Below, piece by piece: positions 45,589 through 54,146 of a DNA stretch of 64,000 bases. The translations under genes and the position numbers were made by a program. The stretch's first letter is position 1. Each line of letters opens with the position of its first letter. The notes under the pieces are model-generated. The model had not been told where the DNA came from. It ran no database searches and saw only the letters and a program-made list of their open reading frames with translations. Origin of the DNA: Deltaproteobacteria bacterium (GTDB lineage Bacteria; Myxococcota_A; UBA9160; JAJDAL01); NCBI GenBank assembly GCA_029261875.1, contig JAJDAL010000040.1:1-64000 (forward strand), read 5' to 3'.

Positions 45589-46505
45589 CGTTCCCCACCG
45601 TTTTCCAACCATGCGCGGCATTCCGGGGTAAGGGATCGTTCGCACGCGGCGTCGTAGAGCTTCAATTCGGCTTCCGACAGGGTGTCGCGCCAGCGACCGT
45701 TGGTCCCCTTGTGGAGAAACGTCTTGGCGCCCCCCTTCCAGAATTCTCCGCCGCCCGGTGCATATTGTTCGCCCTGCTTCTTCATCTCGGTGAACGAAAC
45801 GCCCTTCACGATGCCCGGCCAGGCGCTCTCGCGAACCTCGATTTCCAGATACTCGGCAATGCGTCGTATTTCGCCTTCGGTGTCCTGAAGCAGGTCCCCG
45901 TAGTGAACGAGTCGGATATTGGGAAGCTCCCGGAAGTTCCACCAGGATTGAACGCTGTAGAGATGCGACCAGTAGGGCCAACCGTCGCTTTCGGATTCGA
46001 ACGAACCGCGTGTGATCCAGTTCCGCCAGAATTCATGAATGTCGTCGGGGGGTAGCGGAAACTCATCTCCTTCGCGTCCCCCGAGCAGATTCATCAAGGT
46101 AAATACGTCATCCGACATCTTGGAATAGTGGTTCCAAAGGGACATGAAGACATCCCGCGCGTCGCGCGCGACGTAGAGGTACTTGATGTTCTCGTCGTAG
46201 AGCATGCTGTCGAGAGGCAAGTGGGTCTTGATGAAGCGCCGATGCGCTTGAGAACGCAGGTTGTTGAGAACCAACTCCAAGGGATACGTGCGCATGTCCA
46301 ACCATGGGGACATCTCGGATACGGGGGCGGGGAACTTCCCATCCTGGAACAGCAGATGCGCGACGATGGCCTGGGTCCACGTCGTGCCCGCCTTGTACGA
46401 CGTCGCGATCACGATGTCGTCGCTTCGGGGTTCGAAGTAATCCCAGCGGGTGCTGTCGAAATGGTGACATTGATAGATGCGGGTACGCTCGGGATGTTTC
46501 GCCAT
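45585..46505 (-). CDS. PAPS-dependent sulfotransferase
   Basis: The 306-residue cytosolic-type sulfotransferase has the 5'-phosphosulfate loop IATSYKAGTTWTQAIV, the 3'-phosphate motif YVARDARDVFMSLWNHYSK, and the C-terminal KGTNGRWRDTLSE. HFDSTRWDYFEPRSDD and KTHLPLD are typical of the eukaryote-like SULT1 group also found in delta-proteobacteria. It would transfer sulfate from PAPS to a hydroxyl, perhaps on the product of the neighbouring hydroxylase (inference from position). Confidence 0.92.
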   Translation of the reverse strand: MAKHPERTRIYQCHHFDSTRWDYFEPRSDDIVIATSYKAGTTWTQAIVAHLLFQDGKFPAPVSEMSPWLDMRTYPLELVLNNLRSQAHRRFIKTHLPLDSMLYDENIKYLYVARDARDVFMSLWNHYSKMSDDVFTLMNLLGGREGDEFPLPPDDIHEFWRNWITRGSFESESDGWPYWSHLYSVQSWWNFRELPNIRLVHYGDLLQDTEGEIRRIAEYLEIEVRESAWPGIVKGVSFTEMKKQGEQYAPGGGEFWKGGAKTFLHKGTNGRWRDTLSEAELKLYDAACERSLTPECRAWLENGGER

Positions 46506-46573
46506 CTACGCAGTGTACCGGCTAAGCTTTACACACGACATCGGAAACTCGCCCGGTTCGAAGTGGGGGTCCA

Positions 46574-47035
46574 TTGATCAAAATTCTCGTCGACGGCGAT
46601 GCCTGCCCGGTAAAAGACGAAATCTACGTGGTCGCAACGCGCTATGGCTTGAAGGTATTGCTGGTCGCCAACACGCGAATCTTCGTGCCCGAAGGCTTCG
46701 GCGTCGAAATGGTCGTGGTCGACAAGGGACCCGATGCCGCCGATGACTGGATCGCGGAGCAGACGCGCGCCGGCGACGTCGTCGTCACCGCGGACATCCC
46801 CCTGGCGGCGCGCTGCCTCGAAGCCGGCGCGCACGTATTGGGAACGAACGGGAGACCCTTCACCGAGGATTCGATTGGCGGGGCCCTGGCTACGCGGGAA
46901 TTGAAGTCTCAACTGCGCGAAATCGGCGTCGCGTCCGGGGGGCCGCGATCGCTCTCGGAAAAGGACCGCTCCCTGTTCGCCTCCAGGCTCGACAACCTGG
47001 TTCAAAAAGGGATGAGGGATTTGCCAGGGAGCTAG
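46574..47035 (+). CDS. yaiI: YaiI/YqxD family protein (UPF0178, DUF188)
   Basis: The 153 residues match the conserved UPF0178 family throughout: ILVDGDACPVKDEIY at the N-terminus, DWIAEQTRAGDVVVTADIPLA, NGRPFTEDSIG and SLSEKDRSLFASRLDNLV. These proteins have a PIN-like nuclease fold and no settled function. The start is a TTG directly before ATC AAA ATT, fixed by the family N-terminus. Confidence 0.93.
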   Translation: MIKILVDGDACPVKDEIYVVATRYGLKVLLVANTRIFVPEGFGVEMVVVDKGPDAADDWIAEQTRAGDVVVTADIPLAARCLEAGAHVLGTNGRPFTEDSIGGALATRELKSQLREIGVASGGPRSLSEKDRSLFASRLDNLVQKGMRDLPGS

Positions 47036-47102
47036 GGGGGATTCCGCGCGACGAGTCCACGCAGCCAACGGCTCGCTCGGACACCCGGCGCGAAGCCCCG
47101 TT

Positions 47103-48032
47103 CTAGGAAGCGGGAACCGCGAGGGTGAGCTGCGTTTCGCGTTCGGAAACCTCCCAGAGCGTCGCAATCGCGCTACGCAAACCCACCCGTCGCAAGATGG
47201 GGCGCCGAACCGGAACGCCAAAGTTGCCAAAGCGCGGTGCATAGAACTCCCCACCCTTGGCATTCGGATCCGTGGCGGCTCGCAACTGAGGGAGGGCACC
47301 TCGAGCCGCCGTCATTCCCGTCGAGCCGGCGAGTCCGTGGAAAAAGCGTTGCACGAAGCCACCTCCGGTTTCCTCGACACTTCGCGCTTGGAGATCCGTA
47401 TTCGAGAGGCCCGGGTGGGCGACGAGACTCGCCGCCGCTACACCGGCCGCCTCGAAGCGCCGCTGCAAGCCAATGGCAAAATGAAAGTTGGCGAGTTTGG
47501 ACTGACCGTACGCCTTCCACTCCCCGTACTTTCCCTCCAGATGCGGATTCTTCGGATCGACCGCGCGACCCATGTGGTGAGCGGTGCTCGTCACACTGAC
47601 CACGCGCGCCGCGTCGGCGCATAGCAGCGCGGGCAAGAGTCGAGCCGTCAGCGCAAAGTGTCCGAGGTGGTTCACACCGAACTGCATCTCGAATCCGTCG
47701 ACCGTTCTTCGCTCGGGAATCGCCATGAGACCCGCGTTGTTGACCAGGATGTCGATGCTCGAATGGTCCGCCAGGATTTGCGCGGCCGCACCCCGGACGG
47801 ATTCCAAAGACCCCAAATCGAGCGGGACGATGCGAAGCGAGGCGGCCGGCACGTCTTCACGGATACTCTTTTCGGCGCTCGCGGCCTTCTCCGCGTCACG
47901 CGCCGCCATGACGACATGGGCACCCGCGCGAGCGAGCGCACGCGCGGTCTCCAGGCCTAGACCACCGTTTGCGCCCGTGACCACCGCCGTTCGGCCCTTC
48001 TGATCCGGAATGTCGTTCGTGTTCCAAGCCAT
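47103..48032 (-). CDS. Short-chain dehydrogenase, retinol-dehydrogenase-like
   Basis: The 309-residue NAD(P)-dependent SDR has cofactor motif VVTGANGGLGLETARALA, VNNAGLM, and catalytic SVTSTAHHMG with YGQSKLANFHF (S..Y..K). GVNHLGHFALT and the C-terminal segments are typical of the retinol/protochlorophyllide reductase-like group. It probably interconverts an alcohol and a ketone in lipid metabolism. ATG start. It is convergent with yaiI and divergent from the Thr-type sulfatase homologue. Confidence 0.92.
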   Translation of the reverse strand: MAWNTNDIPDQKGRTAVVTGANGGLGLETARALARAGAHVVMAARDAEKAASAEKSIREDVPAASLRIVPLDLGSLESVRGAAAQILADHSSIDILVNNAGLMAIPERRTVDGFEMQFGVNHLGHFALTARLLPALLCADAARVVSVTSTAHHMGRAVDPKNPHLEGKYGEWKAYGQSKLANFHFAIGLQRRFEAAGVAAASLVAHPGLSNTDLQARSVEETGGGFVQRFFHGLAGSTGMTAARGALPQLRAATDPNAKGGEFYAPRFGNFGVPVRRPILRRVGLRSAIATLWEVSERETQLTLAVPAS

Positions 48033-48168
48033 GCTGTTGCCCTCTCGATGGTTTCAAGCCCAAAGCGCCTGGGGTTCGAAGGACGAAGCCTTCGAACTAT
48101 GGCCGAGAGTACCAGATGGCGTACGATTGACGTCCAGACCCTGCGATATACTGATCCCCGAGTACCGC

Positions 48169-49563
48169 ATGGCCCGAACCCACTTTCTCGTTCTGCTTCT
48201 CCAACGAATCCGGGTCCTTTCCCTTGCCTGCTTCCTGGGCTGCAGCAGCGGAGGCGTCCCGGGCGACGTCGTGTTGATCACCGTCGATACCTTGCGCCAT
48301 GACCACTTGGGAATCTATGGATACGAGCGCGAGACCAGCCCCGCCATCGATCGTTGGTTCGCCGACGCGGCCATTTTCGAGCGCGCCTACGCGACGAGTT
48401 CGCGAACACCACCGAGTGTCGTCAGCATCCTGAGCGGAAAGATTCCATCGGAGCATCGGGTTCGGTTCTTCCATCAACGCGTTCCGGAAGCGACCCGTCT
48501 GATTCCCCACCACCTTCCGGAGATCTATCAAACCGCCGCCGTCGTATCGAGCTTCACACTGACGGACGACGCCCTCGGAATCGCGGAACATTTCGATCAT
48601 TTCGACGATCGACTCGACGATCGGGAATCCATCCGCAACGTCATGGAACGCAAAGCGGCGGCTACGGCGGACGCGGCGTTGCATTGGCTGGTCACGGAAC
48701 GAGACCCCGAGCGACCGCTCTTCTTGTGGGTGCACTTCATCGATCCGCACGGTCCATACCGACCTCCCGTCGACCTGCTGGGAACATTTCAACACACCGG
48801 TTCGTTCCCGATCGAGACCGACAGGATCCGGCCTTACCAAATCGAAGAAGGCGTCGACGACGCCCTGTCCTACATCGACCGCTACGATGAAGAGGTCGCC
48901 TACGTCGACGGGGAAATCGGTCGCTTGCTCGAGGGATATTCGATCGACCACGACGTCGACGAGGCCCTGATCCTCTTCACCGCCGATCACGCGGAAAGCA
49001 TGATCGAACACGAGCAATGGTTCACGCACGGCTATCACGTATACGAAGAAATCATCCGCATCCCGTTGTTGGTGCGTGGCCCCGGCGTCGTGCCGCGGCG
49101 GAGCCAAGCCCTCACCTCCTTGATCGACGTCCTACCGACGATCCGATCCTTCGCCGGGGTCGATTCCAAATCCGACTTGACCGGGCGTCCGCTTCAGAAA
49201 CCGATGTCGTCCCCCAACCGAATCGTAATAGCGGAAACCGGCGGGGGGGCTTCCGTACTGCGCACGGTGATCCAGGGCGACGAGAAGTGGGTCGCGCGCC
49301 TACGCGGCGGAACGCGAGAACCCGAATACATTCGCTACCACGACCTCGCCGAAGACCCCGGCGAGCACCACCCCCTGGAATGGGAAAGCGCGGAACGCCC
49401 GCCGGCCGTGGAAGCCTTGCTCGCACTGCTTCGGACCGACCCGGACGCCGGCGGGTTGCCGGAAGGCTTCGAAGATCGGTTACTCGATGGCGCGGAAGCC
49501 GTTGCCCCCGGGGCTTCGAACGAAACCCTCGAGCGGCTGCGCGCGCTGGGCTACGTGGAATAG
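48169..49563 (+). CDS. Sulfatase-superfamily lipoprotein with Thr at the active-site position
   Basis: From ATG 48169 the protein has 464 residues with lipoprotein signal LSLACFLGCSSG. It is homologous to the hydrolase at the left edge of the window: LITVDTLRHDHLGIYG, FLWVHFIDPHGPY, FTADHAESM and the terminal LERLRALGYVE. Where formylglycine sulfatases carry Cys, it reads SSRTPPSVVSILSG, placing Thr near residue 80. Metal-binding Asp and His residues are kept, so it may use Thr directly, as phosphotransferases of the superfamily do. A longer frame from 48010 has no signal features and runs into the promoter of the divergent SDR. Confidence 0.87.
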   Translation: MARTHFLVLLLQRIRVLSLACFLGCSSGGVPGDVVLITVDTLRHDHLGIYGYERETSPAIDRWFADAAIFERAYATSSRTPPSVVSILSGKIPSEHRVRFFHQRVPEATRLIPHHLPEIYQTAAVVSSFTLTDDALGIAEHFDHFDDRLDDRESIRNVMERKAAATADAALHWLVTERDPERPLFLWVHFIDPHGPYRPPVDLLGTFQHTGSFPIETDRIRPYQIEEGVDDALSYIDRYDEEVAYVDGEIGRLLEGYSIDHDVDEALILFTADHAESMIEHEQWFTHGYHVYEEIIRIPLLVRGPGVVPRRSQALTSLIDVLPTIRSFAGVDSKSDLTGRPLQKPMSSPNRIVIAETGGGASVLRTVIQGDEKWVARLRGGTREPEYIRYHDLAEDPGEHHPLEWESAERPPAVEALLALLRTDPDAGGLPEGFEDRLLDGAEAVAPGASNETLERLRALGYVE

Positions 49564-49586
49564 CGGGCCCGGAGACCCCAAGCGCG

Positions 49587-50153
49587 TCAGGGACAGCGGG
49601 GGCCCTCGCAATCCAGCGGACAGTCGTCGCACTTCGGTCCGGGTTCGCTGTTGAAGAGCTGGAAGCTCAGGAGAACGTCCGATCCGCCGATGAATTGGCC
49701 CGCGTTGTCGAGGTCGAACTGAGCGCAGTTTTCGTCGCCCGCGGTGCCGCAGTCGTCTCCCGATCGGTCCTTGTTGAAAGAAGCCAGCAAGTCGGCGATG
49801 TCGACGCCTCCCACCACTTGCCCCGCGTTTCCGAACTTCGCATCGCACGCGTTTCCGAATCCGTCGCCATCGTCGTCGAGCTGACCGCCTGTCGACGTTT
49901 GAAACGGCAGCGCCTCGGGCTCTTCGCGGGTTCCCAAACGGGGATTCGGGACATCGACACAGTTGTCGTCGACATCGCAGACGCCGTCGGCGTCCGAATC
50001 CGGACAGAAGAATTCCGGCGGGTCGCTGACGGGTACCACGCCTTCGGGAAACTCGAACTCTGCGACCGCCGTGCTGAACATGTCGATCACGCCACCGACG
50101 CCAATCGGGGTTCCGTTCGGAAGATTCAACGCAGCCCCGATCTCGAAAGTCAT
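49587..50153 (-). CDS. TSP3/dockerin-like tail unit protein, apparently 5'-truncated
   Basis: The 188 residues consist almost entirely of the shared C-terminal unit: TSP3 (DSDADGVCDVDDNC), FQTSTGGQLDDDGDGFGNAC, the dockerin-like pair (GGVDIADLLASFNKDR, FDLDNAGQFIGGSDVLL) and the tail PGPKCDDCPLDCEGPRCP. There is no signal peptide. The frame stays open upstream without any start (CDLVGALPVAVASGVAQVV) up to the ABC transporter stop region, as if the 5' part of a larger secreted protein had been lost. It may be a remnant or may be read through from the operon. Nucleotide similarity to the 55088-56542 gene is very high in this part. Confidence 0.6.
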   Translation of the reverse strand: MTFEIGAALNLPNGTPIGVGGVIDMFSTAVAEFEFPEGVVPVSDPPEFFCPDSDADGVCDVDDNCVDVPNPRLGTREEPEALPFQTSTGGQLDDDGDGFGNACDAKFGNAGQVVGGVDIADLLASFNKDRSGDDCGTAGDENCAQFDLDNAGQFIGGSDVLLSFQLFNSEPGPKCDDCPLDCEGPRCP

Positions 50154-50241
50154 GGGCTCGCTCTGCCCGATGACGACTTGCGCGACGCCCGAAGCGACGG
50201 CGACCGGGAGGGCTCCGACGAGGTCGCAACCCGTAAACGGC

Positions 50242-52215
50242 CTACGCGGCTCCGCGGGTTTGAAGTTCCACGAACCGGCGGTACGCGCCCCCGGTACGCG
50301 CCATCAATTCTTCGTGGCTGCCGCGTTCGACGATGGCTCCTTCGTCCAGAAATACGATCTGATCGGCACTGCGAATGGTCGACAGGCGGTGGGCTATCAC
50401 CAGAACGAGGCGGTCCCGGCTGGCCTCCCGAAGCGACCTCACCAGTCGCTGTTCGGTTTCAGGATCGAGCGCGGAGGTGGGTTCATCTAGCACCAGCACC
50501 GGGGCGTTTCGAACCAGGGCCCGCGCAATGGCGATGCGCTGTTTCTGTCCGACCGATAGTTTCCCGCCCGAGCGCCCGAGTCGCGTCGCGTAGCCGTCGG
50601 GCAACGCGCGAATGAAATCATCGGCGCCCGCGCTTCGCGCCGCGCGACGGATTTCCGCCTCCGTCGCATCCGGATTCCCCATACGGATGTTGTTCTCCAC
50701 CGTGTCATCGAACAGTGCCGTCTCTTGAAAGACGAATGCGATCTGGGAGCGGAACGAATCCCGGGTGACTTCTGCGGTGTCGACGCCATCCACGCGAACG
50801 ACTCCCGACTCCGGTTTCAGATAGCCGCACAGCAGATACGCCAAGGTGGTCTTTCCCGCACCCGCAGGACCGACGAAAGCCGTCACTTGACCCACCTTCG
50901 CTTCGAGATCGACGCCCGCAGTGGCAAGGGTCCCGTCGTCATAACGGAACGCGACGGACTCGAGCCGAACCCCGTCGCGCACGCCGTCCAGAACCTGCGC
51001 GCCCACCGGATCTTTCTCCACCGGTAGATTCATCAGATGAAACACACGGTGCAATCCAGCCGCCGACGATTGCACGCGGAACCAGAGCGCTCCGATCTCC
51101 ACGGAAGAAAACGCGATGGTGGAGAAGAATCCAAACAGAAGCAGGAAGTCTCCCCGGCTGATCTCTCCGTCGATCACCAAATCGGCGGTGTATAGAAACG
51201 CGCCCCCGATGAGATACAGCCCCGGAACCAATCCGAGGAGGAAGGCAAACATGCCCGTACGAATCAGAGCGCGGTAGCGACGGAAGGAATCCCAGCTATC
51301 CCGGTCGAAGCGACTGTGTTCGCGCCCTTCGCCTCCCAGACTTTGAACCGCCAGAACGTTGCTGATGCCCTCCTCCGCGGTGGACGTCGCAGTCGCTCCC
51401 GCTTTGCGGCTCCGGGTCGAGAAGCGGCGCAGGATCGTGGCCAGGGGCAATGTCGCGATCAGCGAAAGCGGGACGAAGAGCAATGCGGTCCGCACCAGGT
51501 AAGGATGATCGCCAAACGACAACTGAATCATGGCCGCCGCCGCCAGGATCGCGACGGTTGCCAATACCGGGGTCAAGATGATGCGGAAGCTCCCATTCGT
51601 AATCGACGGCGTGTCGTACATCACGCGGTAGACCGCATCCCCAATGCGTTCGTCGTCGAAGGCAGAGATCGGTAAGGATTGGATCCGATCGAACAGGCGG
51701 GAGCGATAGTAGTGATTCAAGGACTGGGTCAGCCGCAGGGTCCAACGGAAGTCGAGATAGCCCAGGATGCCGCCCGCGAGACTGAATCCCGCATTGGCTT
51801 CGTTCTCGGTCGTCGTCGCCGTGTCGTGCCCGCCGGCCAGGTATCCCTCCGCTTGATCGGTTTCGCGCGACGAGGTTCCGATGGCACCGACGAGCACGAG
51901 CAGCAGCACCTGAATCCCGGCGCAGGCGAGGACGATCTCCAGAATCGACGCGTCGCGCAGGGTGTCGATGAACGGTTGAATGAAAACCGGATACGGCCGC
52001 AGAGGACTCGCAATCGGGACGCCTTCGACGGCGTGATCCACCAGAATCTTCGCGGGCCAGGGCATCAGCAGAATGGGAACCAGACTGAGAAGACCAAAGC
52101 CGAGCTTGATCGCCAACCGCCCGGGAAAGGCTCCGAGGTAACGCATGGCGTGAAGCAGAAGTTTGACGGTTTCGCCGCTGCTCGGTTGCTCGCTTTCTTC
52201 GAAGGCCTCTCTCAT
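50242..52215 (-). CDS. ABC exporter, fused permease/ATPase (subunit 2)
   Basis: The protein has 657 residues. The N-terminal half is a six-helix type I exporter domain, with an unusual charged insert between helices 2 and 3 (SSRETDQAEGYLAGGHDTAT). The ATPase domain has Walker A GPAGAGKTT, Q-loop FVFQETALFDD, signature KLSVGQKQR, Walker B VLVLDEPTSALD and switch IAHRLST, all intact. It overlaps the preceding ABC gene by four bases, so the two likely form a heterodimeric exporter of a lipid or small molecule. Its stop lies close to the truncated TSP3 fragment. Confidence 0.92.
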   Translation of the reverse strand: MREAFEESEQPSSGETVKLLLHAMRYLGAFPGRLAIKLGFGLLSLVPILLMPWPAKILVDHAVEGVPIASPLRPYPVFIQPFIDTLRDASILEIVLACAGIQVLLLVLVGAIGTSSRETDQAEGYLAGGHDTATTTENEANAGFSLAGGILGYLDFRWTLRLTQSLNHYYRSRLFDRIQSLPISAFDDERIGDAVYRVMYDTPSITNGSFRIILTPVLATVAILAAAAMIQLSFGDHPYLVRTALLFVPLSLIATLPLATILRRFSTRSRKAGATATSTAEEGISNVLAVQSLGGEGREHSRFDRDSWDSFRRYRALIRTGMFAFLLGLVPGLYLIGGAFLYTADLVIDGEISRGDFLLLFGFFSTIAFSSVEIGALWFRVQSSAAGLHRVFHLMNLPVEKDPVGAQVLDGVRDGVRLESVAFRYDDGTLATAGVDLEAKVGQVTAFVGPAGAGKTTLAYLLCGYLKPESGVVRVDGVDTAEVTRDSFRSQIAFVFQETALFDDTVENNIRMGNPDATEAEIRRAARSAGADDFIRALPDGYATRLGRSGGKLSVGQKQRIAIARALVRNAPVLVLDEPTSALDPETEQRLVRSLREASRDRLVLVIAHRLSTIRSADQIVFLDEGAIVERGSHEELMARTGGAYRRFVELQTRGAA

Positions 52216-54146
52216 GCGGAAGGATTCGCTCTATCGGACTCGCCCTCGATCTCCGCGAAGGCCCGATAGGCGCCCGCGTGGCGCGCCATCAATTCCGGAT
52301 GGCTTCCTTGCTCGACGATCTTTCCGTCGCGGAGAAATGCGATCTGATCCGCACGGCGAATCGCCGCCAGTCGGTGGGTGATCAATAGAACCGCTCGACT
52401 CTGACCCCAATCGTTCAGGTTTTTCAGGAGTTGGAGTTCGGTTTCCGCATCGAGCGAGGCCGTCGGTTCGTCGAGGATCAAGAGATCGGGATCTTTGAGA
52501 ATGGCACGGGCGATCGAGAGGCGTTGGCGTTGGCCCGAGGAGAGCTTGGTTCCGCGCTCTCCCAGCAACGTGTCGTACCCTTCCGAAAGCTCGGAGATGA
52601 ATTCGTCGGCACAGGCAATCTTCGCGGCGCTTCGCACTTCTTCGTCGCTGGCGTCGGGAACCGCATATCGGATGTTCTCGCGAACCGTCGTGCCGAACAG
52701 GAGGTTTTCCTGCAGCGCGATCGCCACGCGAGATCGAAGACTCGCGAGCGCAATCGTTCGGATGTCGACACCATCGATCTCCACGCGGCCCCGTTCGGGA
52801 TCGAAGAGTCGCAGCAAGAGGGACACCATGGTGCTCTTGCCAGACCCGGTCGGCCCCACGATCGCCGTCATCTCCCCAACACGCGCTTCGAGGTCGATTC
52901 CCTCGAGCGCCGGCCGGTCCGGGTCGTAGCGAAAGTGAACCTGCTCGAACCGAACGCCGCGCTTGATCGGAGCGAGTGGCGCGGCGCCAAGCGTGTCCAC
53001 GACTTCCGGTTCGTAGTCGAGCAGTTCGAACACGCGGTCGAGTCCAACCACGATGTCCTGGGTACGTCCCCAGGTCGAATACAGGAGTCGAACCCGATCG
53101 GTTCCGTTCCCGAAGAAGAATTTGAACGCGTTGTAGGTGCCCAGATTCCACACCGCGATGCCGAGGGCCGCCACGGCGGCACCGCCCGCCATCGGTCTGG
53201 CCAGGGCGGTCGAAAGCGTCGCCAGCCCGGCGGCAATCACCAGCGCGACGCCGACCACCCAGAAGATCGAAATGCCAAAGGACGCGAGGAGCGTTCGCGC
53301 CCCGTACGCTGCCCGAAACGCTTCGCGCGAGGCGCGTTCGAAGCGCTCTTGTTCGCGTTTCTCTGCCGCGTAGGCTTTGACGACCTTGATCCCGATCAGC
53401 GTCTCTTGAATTCGCGAAGTCAGCGCGCTGTTGGCTTCTCGAGCGGCGCGGAAGCGCGTCCGCAACCTGCCGGAAAACCAGGCTCCGAGTAGCAACGTCG
53501 GTGGCCAGACCGCAGCCAGAATCAATCCCATGCGAAGCTCGAACGCAGAAACAATTGCCACTACGCCCAGGTAAACCGCGATCGCACCGAGGGGAGTGAT
53601 GAACAAGACATCGACCAGCCGGGTCACCATCGCACTGTCTTGGTAGAGGCGATAGAGGGCATCGCCGACTTTCTGATCCGAATGGAAACGCAGGGAGAGC
53701 GTCTGGAGCCGGTCGAGCAATTCCAATCGTAGAGTCTGATTCACGCGCTGAAGAATCCACACCTGGTAGTAGTAGAGCCCCAGCGAAATCGGAAGAAAAA
53801 CGCCGCCGAGCACCAACCAACCGAAGATGGCTGCGCGTGCCAGCTTCTTTCGGGTTTCGACGTCGAGCTGCGCGACGTGAACCGCGCGACTTGGATCGAG
53901 TTCGAGCAGCGCCGCCCCGACTTCCGAAAGCGGTTGTCCTTGGAGGGCGCGGGTCCAGAGCAGGTCGAAGAGAACCAGAATGGATGGAACCAGTAGGACC
54001 CACAGGAGACTGAATCCGATGCCGAGCACAAGCAGGTGCCAAATAACTGGACGAAGCAGTCGGATACAGCGAAACAGGGTCCGGGCCACCCATGCGAGAT
54101 GGCCCTGGGGATTCCCCGCTTCGAGCGACGCTTCGCCCGCGCTCAA
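52212..54146 (-). CDS. ABC exporter, fused permease/ATPase (subunit 1)
   Basis: The protein has 644 residues. Six membrane helices (WHLLVLGIGFSLLWVLLVPS, FGWLVLGGVFLPISLGLYYY) precede the ATPase with Walker A GPTGSGKST, Q-loop LQENLLFG, signature KLSSGQRQR, Walker B LLILDEPTASLD and ITHRL. Both ATP sites of the presumed heterodimer look catalytically complete. It starts within the stop of the SDR (four-base overlap) and itself overlaps subunit 2, forming a three-gene operon. MsbA-like lipid export is one possibility. Confidence 0.92.
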   Translation of the reverse strand: MSAGEASLEAGNPQGHLAWVARTLFRCIRLLRPVIWHLLVLGIGFSLLWVLLVPSILVLFDLLWTRALQGQPLSEVGAALLELDPSRAVHVAQLDVETRKKLARAAIFGWLVLGGVFLPISLGLYYYQVWILQRVNQTLRLELLDRLQTLSLRFHSDQKVGDALYRLYQDSAMVTRLVDVLFITPLGAIAVYLGVVAIVSAFELRMGLILAAVWPPTLLLGAWFSGRLRTRFRAAREANSALTSRIQETLIGIKVVKAYAAEKREQERFERASREAFRAAYGARTLLASFGISIFWVVGVALVIAAGLATLSTALARPMAGGAAVAALGIAVWNLGTYNAFKFFFGNGTDRVRLLYSTWGRTQDIVVGLDRVFELLDYEPEVVDTLGAAPLAPIKRGVRFEQVHFRYDPDRPALEGIDLEARVGEMTAIVGPTGSGKSTMVSLLLRLFDPERGRVEIDGVDIRTIALASLRSRVAIALQENLLFGTTVRENIRYAVPDASDEEVRSAAKIACADEFISELSEGYDTLLGERGTKLSSGQRQRLSIARAILKDPDLLILDEPTASLDAETELQLLKNLNDWGQSRAVLLITHRLAAIRRADQIAFLRDGKIVEQGSHPELMARHAGAYRAFAEIEGESDRANPSA

